Source: Strix aluco
Lineage: Eukaryota; Chordata; Aves; Strigiformes; Strigidae
Assembly: GCF_031877795.1 (NCBI RefSeq)
Contig: NC_133971.1
Span: 66,338,463-66,402,462 of the forward strand
DNA: 64,000 nucleotides
Reading direction: 5' to 3'
The notes under the pieces are model-generated. The model ran no database searches. It was not told the origin of the DNA and worked only from the letters and a program-made list of their open reading frames with translations. A program made the position numbers and the translations under genes. The first letter of the stretch is position 1. The number at the start of each line of letters is the position of its first letter. Shown one piece after another: positions 14,675-28,027 of the stretch.

Positions 14675-15200
14675 CAGAATCATAGAATCATTTAGGTTGG
14701 AAAAGACCCTTAAGATCGAGTCCAACTGTAAGCCTAACACTGCTAAGACCACCACTAAACCATGTAGCTAAGTGCCATGTCTACATGTCTTTTACATACC
14801 TCCAGGGATGGTGACTCAACCACTTCCCTGGGCAGCCTGTTCCAGTGCTTGACAACACTTTCGGTGAAGAAATTTTTCCTAATATCCAGTCTAAACCTCC
14901 CCTGGCACAACTTAAGGCCATTTTCTCTCATCCTATTGCTTGTTTCTTGGGAAGAGAGGCTGACACCCACCTCATTACAACCTCCTTTCAGGTAGTTGTA
15001 GAGAGTGATAAGGTCTCCCCTGAGCCTCCTTTTCTCCAGAGTAAACAACCCCAGTTCCCTCAGCCTCTCCTCACAGAACTTGTACTCTAGGCCCTTCACC
15101 AGTTTCATGGCTCTTCTGTGGATGTGCTCCAGCACCTCAATGTCTTTCTTGTAGTGAGGCACCCAAAACTGAATGCAGTAATCAAGGTGTGGCCTCAGTT
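14675..15200 (-). mobile_element. 5'-truncated CR1 LINE 3' end (old copy)
   Basis: On the minus strand this is the last part of CR1 ORF2 plus the short 3' UTR. The plus strand starts with CAGAATCATAGAATCATTT, the complement of the CR1 3'-terminal repeat, next to the conserved block that reads GGTTGGAAAAGACC on the plus strand. The minus frame carries the ORF2 C-terminal landmarks [47 protein letters not shown] and [17 protein letters not shown], followed by a stop at 14755. The open frame extends upstream to 15342, but CR1 similarity stops near 15195, so the first ~48 residues are flanking sequence read through. Catalytic domains are absent. The C-terminal frame is uninterrupted, unlike the 29-, 37- and 54-kb copies. 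Confidence 0.93.
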
Positions 15201-18036
15201 TACACAGTTTCTTTCTCTGTAAACCTTCACCCACCATGTGTCCTAGCCACCCCAAATATTTTCCTTCCTCAAGGTCCTGGAACTCAGCAGTGTTCTCCAC
15301 TCCTGCCTTTTGGTTTGCTCTTTGGGTCCTTTCAGTCTTCATCTGCTAGTACTGCAGGAGGAGATCATCACCTGTTCAAGCCCATCAAATTCTTGACATC
15401 CACAAAGGTTGTTGTATATGTGGCCATGACAAGGAAAACAGCTTCCAAATGCCACTGGTTGTTTTGCTTTTCTGCCAGAAATGAGGGGATGTTTCTGAAT
15501 GAGGATTGTGGAGCAGCAGAGTAGCCTGCAGAGGGCTCCAGGCACTGTGGACAAAAGTGCTCCTGGTACCTGAGTTAGCTTGTTTGAAGTTAACTGGGGT
15601 TTGTCCGTAGTATGCTGCCCCACTCACCTGCCTTAGATTTGGCAGCTGATAGTCATTGCTGTTTCACACTGCTCTTCTTTCCTGACGTGTCCATCACCTA
15701 AAGGACACTTGGAGACTATGGGGAAGAGTAATCCTGGGAGGCACTCCGTTACTTCTCTACAGATGCTACACTGCCTGAGAGCAAGCTTATCAGCAGTTTG
15801 GGCTTCTCAGCATTGGTGCAGATGGGTTTGCAAACACCTTGTATTTGCATTAGGAATGGCATTGTCCTTACGGTAAGGAGCACTGCTTCAGTTCTGCTGC
15901 ACCACTGAGGTCCTGTGTTGAGGCTAGATACTCCATCATAGACTAATCTGGGTGCTGGGATAGAGGAAGGGTGAGACGAGGAGAAAGAATTACTCTCAGT
16001 ATGAATTGCTCCTAGCACCATGGTTAGTTTGTACATAGGGGTGCAGCAGCACTGGGAAAGTGCTAAAAGTTGGAGGGTGGGGGGCAGGCGTACTACTGCA
16101 AATTGCTGCTGCATCTTCCAGTAAGACAAGCTGATTCCTCTTTGCCCAAATGAGCATCAGATGGGGAAAAACACTTCTAGAAAACTTGAGCCTTGATAGT
16201 ACATTTATTTCTGGGACAGAATTATGCCTGCTGCTCATGTGACTTGAATATAATGTGCTTGCGTGCACACACACAGAGTTTTTGATTTTTATCACATGGC
16301 TGCCAAAAATAATTTTGAAACATGTAAGTTAATCATGCCATTATAACACAATGACACTTCATTACTGTTCAGGGCAGCTCAGGTTTCCTTCTGAGCATAT
16401 CACCAGCAGGCAACAATGGAGGAGTACAGAGGGCAAGTAAAAGGAACAGTGCAACCTCATGGCATTTTATCCTAAATGTCAGACATGGTCAGCATCCCTT
16501 GGTGAGTTCCCCAGTGTATGGATTTAGCATCTTCACTAATTGTCTCTCACTGTGTTGAATTTAACATAAGTATGGTAATATCAAATTGGCTGCTTCTGGA
16601 GTTTTTTTCCAAATTACAGCAGTTGGTCTTATGAATAATTTCTCTCTAATCAGCTGAGTCTCTCTTTCCTCTGTAACTCTTCTTCTAATCTTATTTTCAT
16701 AACTTGCTACTTCTCTGACTTTCAATTAACACTTCATCTACGTTCTTTACTTAGACACAGTAGGTGTAGCCTTTTGAAACTCTTCCCTAATGTGATTTTA
16801 GTGCTGTCACTTCAGTTAGGGGCATGGTAATGACTAACCTCTGCTACTGTAGCTCTGTTGCTATGTTGCATAATGACTTTTCAGAAGTTCTGGATTAATG
16901 CAGGTCAGTTGATAATTTAGGGCCACATGGCAATATGATGCCTGGAAAAAATCCATTTGTAATCTGAAAGATTTTATGGGAGTGTTGCATAACTTGAGGA
17001 ACGTAATAGCTCATTAGCTAGAATTCTGTAGAGTGAGGATGGGTAAACAAAACCTGATTAGTATCACTTAAAAAACATAGAAGTGCTTTGTGTCTTAAGT
17101 ATTCTTCTCACAATACAACATAGTAGTAGCTCCAGGTAATGGTAGATGTTGCAAACAAACACTTCTGCTCTGGAGTCCTGTCACTTACAAACCCTCATTC
17201 TATGTGTTGGCACAGCACACCCTCTGCTCGGAGTTCCCTTGCTAAACGTGCCAGGTGTAGTGCTGCTGTAGAAAATCTTGCTGTGCCATTTGCTCCATTC
17301 TGGCCCGTTCTAGCCTGTATGCTGTCTGGCAACTGTCAGCAGGCAAACAAAATAAGCAGAAAGAGTAAATCCCATGGTTTTCTTAGCAAGTAGTTTTTTA
17401 GGAAGTTGATGGAGGAAAACACACTATATATTGTTAGTGCTCTTTCTGTCTAGAACATAAAGTTTTTTTCCAATTTAATGACAAGATTTTTTTTTTTCTT
17501 TAGCTCATTATATAATGAGAATTCACGGTGAGATCATGATAGCAAGACCACAGCACTTATCAGGGAGTGTCCTGAAGCACTGAGTAGCTGGCATGGTAGA
17601 GAGGGTTGTTATGAAATTGTTTTTAAAAATAATTCTGGAATCCTGCCCCTCTCTCTGCTTATTTTAAAGTTCATATGCAATGTGTCGAATGTCTATGTCC
17701 TGAATTACGCTGCTAGTGGATCCTCCCAGCTGGTCTGTCCAGTAACTGTTGACTAGTACGATCATGTTTCCATGTTAAAACTTTAAAAATAATTTAATGG
17801 TAGCTATGTTTAGTGACATCATTTTAGCACCCATATGACTTAACTTTCCCTTGCACTTTGCCTGAGACTGTACAACAGCTGCGTTGTACCCATATATGTC
17901 CCATCACTTCAGGCACAGTCAAAGTTTTAGAAAGAGGGAATTATATTGTCACAGATCACTGCACCTTCCTCAGCTGTATAGGCTCTAGTTTTACTGCAGA
18001 GATGCTTAAGCTTTCTTTAGTATTCATAAGTCTTTG

Positions 18037-18056
18037 AAAAAAAAAAAAAAAAAAAA
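18037..18056. repeat. Poly-A run (20 A)
   Basis: An uninterrupted run of A on the plus strand. No upstream gene-like body or flanking duplication could be recognised, so this is called a mononucleotide repeat rather than a retrocopy tail. Confidence 0.9.
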
Positions 18057-19368
18057 GTTGAGTTTCCTGAAAGCATGTAGTAATTCTTTTTAACAATGTT
18101 ATTCCTTTCAGCATGAAAAACGTGAATTTGGAGACACAGAATTTTTTCTTAAAATGGTGTACTGCCTTTATTATCATTGAAGTGATGTTGCAGGGCAACA
18201 TTAATAGGTTTATTCTATTAATGAAGAATAGTGTTATAGAAATAATAGTTGAAAGATACTGATCTTCCACTAGAAAGCTTTTGCACAGAGAACCTATATT
18301 GTTTAAGGACAATTATTTCTGGAAAACCTCCTATCACCTGTCTTCCCTACCTAGCTGCTCTGCTATTTTCATGCAGCTGTGATGGGGTATCAGTTTGCAT
18401 GTTAGCAATTCTGTTTATAGTAAGATAAAATGCACCATAGTTACTGACCAAAGTTTGCTCTTAGCTCCATTGCTGACAATTCAGGGTAAGCTGGCTAGTA
18501 TCATTGACAGACACAGAATTTGTTTGCCTTTTTCTATTGATCAGGGATTTCTTTTTGTTCATTTAAGAATACATTCTTTTCACTTCCATATGTAGTGAAA
18601 CAGTGTTTCTCATGGCCAACATCAGAACATTTTTCCATCAAGTAAGAAAAGCTCTTGCTGCAGATAATAGTATAATCTCCTGATGTGGGTGGAAGGGCAA
18701 TGTGTAAAAAATGAATATTGAGTGTGATGTCGCATATGTGTCTCTAACTGGCATGTAATAAAAAGCCCTCCTGCTATGCCTTATGCTTGTATTTCACAGG
18801 ACAGCTAGTTTAGAGGATTCTGTCAAAAGTTTTACACTATCTTTGCTATGGGAGAGATGGGAAAACTACTTTTCCCCACCCCAGCTCCAGTTCAGGTATA
18901 AAACTGTCATAATTTAGCCTTCAAGTCTGTATAGCAAAGATGTCTGAGCAAGGTCCACTCAGGGCCATGAATGGATTTAGCCATCCCTGGTGTCTCCTCA
19001 GACTGATCCTATAGGTAAACATGTCTGTGCTGTCAGTTTCACCCCAAAGAGAGTGATTTTTAAATGATTTACATGACAGACATACTTCAAAACCTGTCCT
19101 GAGGTCTCCGGTGGTGGGTGACAAAGCTGAGGTATCAACAAAGAGAAGAGGTGATAACACAACCTGTGTAATCGATCATCTGATCCTCAGAGCTGTGGTT
19201 TGCATCCTCTGAGGGAGGAGCAGCCGCAGGGCTGCTAGGAAGGGTGTGTGGTCTGTCACAACTAGCTGCTGGCTACTGTTCCCATCTGGTTATAAAATTC
19301 ATACTAGTTAATAACAAATTCAGTTAAAAATTAGCAAAATAAAACAGCCTGACGTGGCTTGTCAGGAT

Positions 19369-19392
19369 CAAAAGCATCAAAAGATGCTTTTG
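19369..19392. repeat. Perfect 10-bp hairpin with AAAA loop
   Basis: CAAAAGCATC at 19369-19378, loop AAAA, then the exact reverse complement GATGCTTTTG at 19383-19392. An isolated inverted repeat. It is not followed by features of a terminator or a microRNA precursor. Confidence 0.85.
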
Positions 19393-22300
19393 CTCCCAGT
19401 TTTCTCTCTCTTGTTTTGTAACAGTAGGCAAATTGCCCCCACCCCCACTCAAGACAAATCCATTGTCAGTCCTGCTTATTAGACAGATAAATTGCTTTGG
19501 GAAGAGGATATATTTCAGGATGTGCTTGTATGGTGTCCAGACAGGCCTGGGCCAAGATGGGAACCTCTAACACTGTATGAGCATCTGTGCTAGATGTCAC
19601 TGTTACAGCACAAAATGAACCAGTGTGTCCTTGGCTGATGAGTCCTCTGTTCTCTCTCCAACCTGTGGTAGATTTGGGAGGCAGCTCAGTAAAATCAGTT
19701 TTCATAGAAGAAATCAGATCTTCAGGGAAGAGGGAGTGAAATGAGAGGGACAAGAAGGCTGATGCTGTTGCCTGAGTTAAGAGGATAAAACACAGTAAGA
19801 GGTCTGGGGGTGTAGAATAGAGCCTGGTTTGAAAGCAAAGGCATGATGGCTACAGCTGAGGTGACAGGAGACAGCAAATCAGCGAAGTGGATCAAATAAG
19901 GGTCCAAATTCTTCCCCTGTCCTCTATAGCCATGGCAGGACAAAGCACAGTCATCCAGGCTGAGAGTTTGCAGGGCTGAGGGATCACAGTGCATGGCGCC
20001 TTTGCGCTCTGCCCAGGTTGTGACCAACCATGAACACAGAAGTGATTTCCCCTCCTGCTGGAATTGAACGCTCCCTGTCTTGATCCCAAGCCCCATGGAA
20101 GAAAATTGGAAAGCAGATAATGAATCAGTTGGTCCTCTTCTTTACTCAGTTGTAACTGTGAAGTAATTCAGCTGAAACTGGAGCTGGAAGATTGCAAAGC
20201 TGGTGCTGTTGAGAAGAAAATGAGGCCAATATGTTTTTCAGTCTAAGCAAGAAGAAAAGCTGGCCGACTTCATGAGGGCATTTGCTCAATCTCTTTTTAA
20301 AATTTAAACGAGTCGGGAGAAGAGTGCAGAAAATCTTTTAATAATATTAACACTTGATTTTATTTCCTAGCTACCTTGTTCTTTTCTGGGCCCTCCACTA
20401 AAAGTAAAACATTGGGAACTGACAGCGTCCAGAAAGCAGTAATGAAAATCATTAATGGGATGCTGTCATTTGCTTCACTATGAAAGTGTTTGTGGCTGAC
20501 TGATAGAAAGTGCTGTGAAAGGGCCAGTTAGCATTATGGATGGAAGTGAAATAGAGATTAACAAAATTAGGTTATTTAATTGCCAGTCAATACAAAAGCT
20601 AAGATATGTCATATAACAGAAGGTGCAGTACAGAGGTGGAGATTTAGTTGCATTTATTAATCTTTTCTCTAATACAATCACTTAAGTGCATACCATGAAA
20701 TTTAAAGGCAATGTTTCCAAAAGGGAGGAAAAAAACCCACTACTTCTGATGCGCTGCATAATGATGATATAGGGCATCACAGTTAGCATAAAGCACTTAA
20801 AAAAAAAGAAGATTAGACATGTGTCCAAACAAGCTGAAGTAGGCACTTGAGTTGCATAAAGCAAATGGGTACTGCAGGCATTTACTTGCATTTGTGAATT
20901 CTGGCCCCCTGAGGGCTGATACTAAATGGGTGATTTCACACAATAAGAAAAATCAGGTGCTTTAGTTATTCCACTTACTCACCTGATTTGCCAGTGCAAC
21001 TGTAGCTACCTTGCTAGCTGGCTGAGCTGCAATTCTAAGTAGGGAACACTCAGAGCAGTAACTCTTAAAAAATGTGTCAGTGTGTGTAAAAATGAGTAAA
21101 TGAAGGGACAGAGCTTCCAACAAAAAAAAGCATTGTTTCATAGTTTTAGCTGATCTACTGACTTCCTCTGTCATATTTGAGGACAGGTCACTTCATGAAA
21201 TAGGATACTGGGAATTGTGCATATATCCAAAAGCAACATGAATCTATTGCAGATTGGTTTTGCTGTTTCGGAAAGCACGGTCACATACACAGTCTTGAAA
21301 GAAGGTGGGAGTGAAGCCAATGTAGAATTAACCACACTGAATAACTTGCACATTTTCAATGAAGTCTTTCATGTATGCTCTGCTTTTCAAAAGTGAACAA
21401 GGGCCAAAACCAGCCACATCACTTGGACTTGCTATAATGAACTCCTGCTTCTCTGCAGTATGAATCTAAGCCACTATCCTACACTACCACATCATAAGAA
21501 ACCACTAACCCTAACCATGAGACCAGGACATTCATGTCTCTACAATATGTTCGTTACATTCACATTAATAAATGAATATAATGTTACAATGGCTGTGCCA
21601 TTAAACAACACCTGTTCAATACAATGGAAACAAGGCACTCCATGATTAAATATATTATCTTCTTGACAAAGAACTGCACAACTGTTTGGCTAGAGCTGTG
21701 AAGCAAATGGTATATTTACATATGAAAAGGAATTTATGTACATTTCATGAATGACAGAATAATTGCTATATATTGCAAGGAAAAGGGATGTAAAATATTT
21801 TGTATAGTCATTATTGCTATTGCAAGTAAGTGGGAAAGGCCTTGATAGAGCTGTGAGTGTACCTTTCTTGACCACTGCAGCTAGGCAAAGTATATACAGG
21901 CTGCTGGCAGCATTACAAGAGTAAGATTTAATCCTAGAAATCTTAGATGGAAAAAGTCTAGTATGATGCATTCAGATCATCCCCTGGGAGCACATCTAAA
22001 ATGGATGTTTTGTCCACTTGAGTTTCAAGGATTTCAAATGGTGGGTCTTCCACCATTGCACTTGGATATCTGGTCCAGATTTTAATAAATTCCTGACAGT
22101 AATAATTTTTTCCTTTTTATTCAGTGGACGTTTTTCTTTTTTCTTGGTTTTATTCACATTAGTCTCACTATACCATTCTAAACCACTCACAATTATGGGT
22201 CTTGGCCCTAGCTGGGCAGCCTCAGCCCAAATCTCTGTGGAAGCAGCAGGGGAAGAGTTAAAGGGGGTGGAGCCACCAAGGTGGGCTCTATACCTTCGGC

Positions 22301-25300
22301 AACAAGTTGCAGGATAGAAAAGAAGACAGGATTGGAGGGTTATAGACAAGATGCTAAGTAAAGGCAAGGGAAAATCATAGTTTTCTACTTCAGTCACCTC
22401 TGCTACACACACATAGACGCACATACACAAACCACAAAGGAAAGACTTCTTACTGAAAATTTCCCATGAAATTGCTGCCCTCAGCACTTATCTGGAGCTG
22501 AAACTAGACCCAAAAGTAAAGATGCTGTCCTTCCCAGAATCCAAATCTTACTGCCTGGTAGGAAAGGGAAGACAGCAGCTTTGGTGCAATACAGTCACTG
22601 AAAGGGTGAGAAATAGCAGGTGAAGAGAAGGATCCTGGATGGGTGGGGAAGCAGAGTAGGTTCTTGATTTAGGAATATCCATGTTTAGAGGTGTTGATCT
22701 GATTTGCAGAAATGTTAAACCCTCACAGCAGAAACTGATGGCAGTGAGAACCATATTCAGCAAATATAGAGTGCTATCAAGTACTGAGATCTGTAGTTGG
22801 CATCTCAAACTGGCCCCTCAAATTAGCTTACAGTGTGGACAAATTTGACTTTATTCTTGCTGAAACACAGCTTCTTGTGCATCTAAAAATGGTAATAATG
22901 ATATCTCACTTTTGTATTCAGGTTTCTTTAAAGAAAAAAAAGAACAGAAAATAATGTGAACATACTACCTTGTAAAAGCCAGATAAAAGCCCCCCAAAAA
23001 GAAGATTCTCTTTTGCTTGTAGGGTTTGAAAAACCATGCAGTGAATGACACCTGAGGTCCCATGCTGAGTGAGTAGGATAAACATAAACATAAGTATCAA
23101 GTAACTGCCCATTCACTGAAGTAAGGCAAGGTTCCAGTAGGATAATGTCTGACCATGTTTTATATCATGTACCTGCCTGTGGGCATGAGATATGTAACTG
23201 AACATGGTCACAGGAACTGATCTTGGGGAGTATGGGGGAGCCTCAATTAAGCGGCAGTGGAAAACCTTAATCCCATTGCTTAATTTGCTCATATTCAAGG
23301 GCTTGATTCTGTGAGTCTTACTATTCTTTTCACAGTTTTCTTGTCCAGTGCAGTTCATGGGTATGGAAAACAACAACAGTGCTTTCTGAAACACAGCTGT
23401 CATGGCTGATTCCTCAGAGCACACGAGCACAAACCAAACCTCGTACTGTCAGCCTACGTTAATCTTCGTTATGGCTTGCTTAGATTAGTGACCCATCAAA
23501 ATGTGGCAGTGTATAATGACCCTTTCTTCTATAAAGACTCTTCCCCTCTTGTAGCTGATTTTTATATCTGGACAGTGTACTGCACGCTGCATAAGTAACA
23601 AGCTCCTCTCAGTTCATAAGCATTCCCAAGAAACAGTGATTGTCTGGTGAAGATTTTTAAGCTAGCAAGCAGGGATCTCTGTAATGAGATCTTGCACAAC
23701 ATTTGTTCACTCTTAGAAGATCAGAACATTCCTTGCCAAACCCTCAACCTTTAAGTGGAAATAGGACACATTGCCCTTCCAAGAAGACATGGATAGGATG
23801 ATACAACTCTTATGACATAGACAGGGAGGCCTAAAAGAAGCAGGTCCTCTCATCTAAGAAGACCAGTAACCACAAATTCCCTCTTCTTGCCGACTCTTGT
23901 CAGTAGGTTTGTGCGTTTGTGTTTTGGAACATAATGCATAGCAACCATGTGTGGGCAAGAAAGATGATCTACAACCACTAGTGCTTTCATACCTGGTGAA
24001 TAGGATGATAGCTTATAAAAATGTTATTTGATCTGTTTCCAATTATTCTTCACTTTATTTAGTAACAAAATAATGTTTATCAAAATAACAGTGATAATGA
24101 TCATATTTACAAACACAGCATTTTATCAAAACTAGAAACTAGATATGCCAAACAGATGTCCTAAATATGGAGAGGGAAGGGGAAAGGTTATTTCCCTTCC
24201 CCCTTTTAATCACTAAGTGGAATAAAAGGAGAAATGACTGCACTGAATTATTTTTTTCATAGGAATTTTTTTTTTCAGCATTTCATTTCTTTCCCCATTT
24301 AACTTTTCAAGGATATTGACATTTGATAAAGCTGGTAGCAGCATAAAAGAGAAGGGCAGATATTCTTATCCCTAAATTCTGATCATCACACAATTTGTTG
24401 CTTCAAATGACCATAAGAAAAAAGAGTGGAAAAGAAACAAATTTCTGAAACTAAAAATTTTGCAGAGCAAAAGCAGAAAAAAAAGTAATTCTTCAAATTG
24501 CCAAATGATAAACTGGCCAATTGGAATTTTTAAAAGTGCCTCAGATCAGATCTTGAACAGTCAAGGTTTAGTTGATGGTCATGGGTTAAGGAATGTTGCA
24601 CTGGGTTGAGATTAGTATCAGACTCAGGATAATATGTATACTAAACTCCCACTCTCATTTGTGAGTGTTCGTCACTGTCAAGAATAAGCACAGCTGTAAA
24701 GAAGGAAATATTCAGTAATAGGTTTAACTTTAAACCAGAGCCACTGCCAGAAAAAGTGACTAGGATAATACAATTTCTCCTGCAAATGCTATTCTCTTCT
24801 GTTCTGAGTGAAATTAACTTTGTGGACCTAGTGATAATATGTGGCCTTGCTCCACTGAAAAGGGTTCAAGTATTTTGTTTAACAATAGAGGGCATTGTGT
24901 TTATTTCCACAAATCAATGTGGAGATGCAGTGTCACAAAGTAAGCAAACTCTTCATATGTTCTGGCGTCTTTGGCCAGTTTTGCCCTGAGCACACAGTTA
25001 TTAGTAGATGATGAGGTAACTCTGTTAGTAAACAAATGAACATAAAGGATGTTAATGCTAAGATGAGCCGAGGAGGGCAACTAGAGGGCAGAAAAAGCTC
25101 TTTTCTCCCACTTCTTGTTAGACCAGTTAAAACTGAAATCCCAAGATTTACATGGTGTAATAACAGCTATGCTCAATGCATAGGAAAAAAGCATGGTCAT
25201 AGCACAGTAAGACAGCAGATGTTATGACAGACAGCCTTCAGCTGAGGTTGTCAGAAATTTACGTGGCATCAAAGCATCCCCATCTCACCAGATGTCCTAC

Positions 25301-27741
25301 TCCATGAGCCAGATAGGCACCTACAAGCTGGGTCCCTGGCTGGCTTTTTCTCTGAGGCCCTGAGCAAAAGAGAAGGCTGATTAGCTTGAGATCCAAGTAG
25401 ACTGCAATAATAAGAACCACTGATAAATTAAACTCATTTACATTCTGCTCTTAAAGGTTCTTTCTTGAAAAGAAAAAGTTTCACATGTGTTGTCTACTCC
25501 AGATGTATTACATACTCTACTCCCTGCCTGTTTAGGTTTTTAATTGCAAAAGAGATATGTAGCTGGAAAAAGCTAGATCTAGACTTAACTACAGTGCATA
25601 ATGCTGCTTTCTCAAGTAATAAAGACTGGGCACAGCAAATTTGGAATGGAAGCACAAGGAGTTTCCACCTCTTACAAAACTTATCCAGCAACATCCCACT
25701 TACTGGACTGGCACAAGGGAGCACAGAGTATGACTGCTACAGAGTGGCATACACATGTCCATCATCTGTAGAAACTTAAGTTATGTGTCTTACGTGACAC
25801 TGTCATGTACTATATTTTTCAGTCTTTCTCCCCCATTATTTTTTGACTTGTAAAGGCAGAAAACTGTTGACTTCATCTTTTCCATTGGGTAGATATTCTT
25901 TCTTTTCCCATCCTGTGTTTCTTAAGATTATTTAAATTAGATTTTAGGAATTTTAACAGACATGAGAGATGTCATATTGAAAAACCTGACAACAAAGTCC
26001 AGTGTTAGTTTCATTTATGCAGATGATGACACAACAGTGTTGTACACAGGCTGCAACCATCAGACCTCGGTCATATTCTGAACAGATCAAGGGCAGGTTC
26101 TGTGCATATGAAACTAATTCAGTGGGTTTTGTTTATTTCCTTTTGGGCTCTCTTCTAAAGCTGCTAATGATGGCACCATTTGTATTACTCTGATATCACA
26201 AGCATGTCTTGGTAGGGCATCTATTGTACTCTGTCTAGCAATCATAATGCCAGTCACTAGTGACCTAAGATAGCCTAGTGCACTAGCAAGTACCTTTGTG
26301 TGTGTTGATTAGATTAATTAGATAATTTCCCAAAAAGTAGCCACAAATAAAATCATAAATTCATAAAAAGTTATATAGCCCTTCATGTACTTATGCATGG
26401 ATATGTACTTCATATGGTATTCATACAGTTCCTAGTGATGCAGTGTTTCTTCTAGTGGACATAGAAGTGGGATAACTGCATAGAGATTGATTTTCAGTTC
26501 CAGTAAGTGACAGTCTATCTCTCTAAGTGTGGTAAGTAAACAGCTTTGCAAGATTTTTATCCACATTTTTTAAAAACCATCTCTTAGGTTTTACAACTTA
26601 GGAATTAAAAATCTTGACTATTTTATGTCAGTGTAAAAAAGCTGCAAATAGCGTGTGCAGTAAATCTGTGCCATGGCAGAAACAATCAGAAGAGTAAAGA
26701 GTAATGATTAAACATTTAATCAGAAGCATTATACTTTGTTGTGTTCTCATTGTAGCTGCAGGAAAAGATGCTGTAACAGATCTTTAAATAGAAAACCTGA
26801 GGCTAAATTCTACTTCATCCATCAAAAGCAGCTGCTAGGAGATGACCTAATTTTAGTGGCTTATCAATTCCTTAGTGCTTGTTGGTTGATGTAACTTTGA
26901 TCCTCTGATGCTAGATGACTTTTGTGCTGAATATAGCTAGAATTTAATGTGAATCTTTTGGATGGCTGCCCAGCCAAGCTGCATAATCCAAACAAAGAGA
27001 GTGAGCAGTACATGATTCAAGCTACTCACGTGTACAATAATACAAATATATGTATCCTGATTCCTTTGGGCAATCAGCTCCATGTCACCAAGCACATATT
27101 TCAAATACAATGTCCTTGTGGGTTTTTTTGTTTGTGTTGTTTTTTTTTTCCAAACAATACTTTGCTTTTCATTGGAAAAACAACACAAGATGCAGTGAGA
27201 CTCAGCTGCTGCCAAGAAATAATGATAGAGTCAATAATTGCAGGACGTTTTTAATGAATGTTTTCCAAGCAAATCATTGCCATTTCAAAGGGCTGTTATT
27301 TCTATTTATGTAGAGATTAGCCTACACGTTATCAAGGAGAGGGAATGGTTCTATGGTTTTTTTATCATCAGTTTTTGTAGCATTTTTAAGGGATTTTTTT
27401 TTTTTAATACTAGAAAATGTCTTTGTCTCTCTTCCTATCTTACTCTTTATCTGGACTGTAACTTGTTTTCCTTTTCCTTTCTCTCCTCTTTTTGGCTCTT
27501 CACTAAAACCATCTGTGACACACATGCAAGTTGCTGGGTGTGTGAGCAATGCTTCACACATATTTACTTGCCCTACTTGGCATTATTTGCTAAAGATTAT
27601 GCAGGAGTTTTTCATGTCCCATTTTTTTTATTCTTTTAGCAAGCTAAGGTAGGAATAAGAGAGTGGTCAGGCTGTTGTACAGGGTGGATTTTTTCCATTT
27701 TTTGTTTGTTTGTTTTTTTCTGGGAAAGACTGTGTGTAGAG

Positions 27742-27789
27742 TTTAGACTGGGAAGGATTTAGACTGGGAGGATTAGACTGGAAGGATTT
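27742..27789. repeat. Three-unit minisatellite, TTTAGACTGGGAAGGA type
   Basis: Three consecutive decaying units are seen: TTTAGACTGGGAAGGA, TTTAGACTGGGAGGA and TTAGACTGGAAGGA. They step down in length (16, 15 and 14 nt), which fits replication slippage. Confidence 0.8.
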
Positions 27790-27799
27790 CTGGGTTTTC

Positions 27800-27851
27800 T
27801 TCCTGGCACTGACAATTATGCATTGTGTGAGCTTGGGCCAGTCACTTAGGG
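27800..27851 (+). repeat. MIR-like SINE core remnant
   Basis: The phrase TGTGAGCTTGGGCCAGTCA, followed by CTTAGGGCCTGTTTTTC, matches the conserved MIR/CORE-SINE stretch TGTGACCTTGGGCAAGTCAC and its downstream block, with several changes. The following bases (to about 27915, with TGCTCAGCACCTCTGCAAA) resemble a phrase I associate with old amniote interspersed repeats, but I cannot name that family. Confidence 0.55.
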
Positions 27852-27971
27852 CCTGTTTTTCACACTCCAGTTGAAATAAATGGGAACTGCATTTGCTCAG
27901 CACCTCTGCAAACCAGGTCATTTATCTCTCCTCCCTTCATTTATGCATTGATAAATATAACAATCTTGATC

Positions 27972-28027
27972 TTTGCATATGCAAACTGGGAGGAAGGATA
28001 CAAATATGGGCAGTTAAACATGCAAAT
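27972..28027. promoter_or_regulatory. Octamer-type palindrome plus nearby octamer (candidate enhancer)
   Basis: TTTGCATATGCAAA at 27972-27985 is a perfect 14-bp palindrome made of two octamer-like half sites. A canonical octamer ATGCAAAT follows at 28020-28027. Paired octamer half sites are known binding arrangements for POU-domain factors such as Oct proteins. The surroundings are AT-rich and non-coding. Regulatory activity is inferred only from the motifs. Confidence 0.3.

Noticed and set aside
21508..21522. CTAACCCTAACC resembling telomere repeat
   Set aside because: Only two units, easily due to chance.
22018..22317. 99-codon frame with a hydrophobic stretch opposite a 163-codon minus frame
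   Set aside because: Hydrophobicity comes from T-rich codons. Both frames lack motifs.
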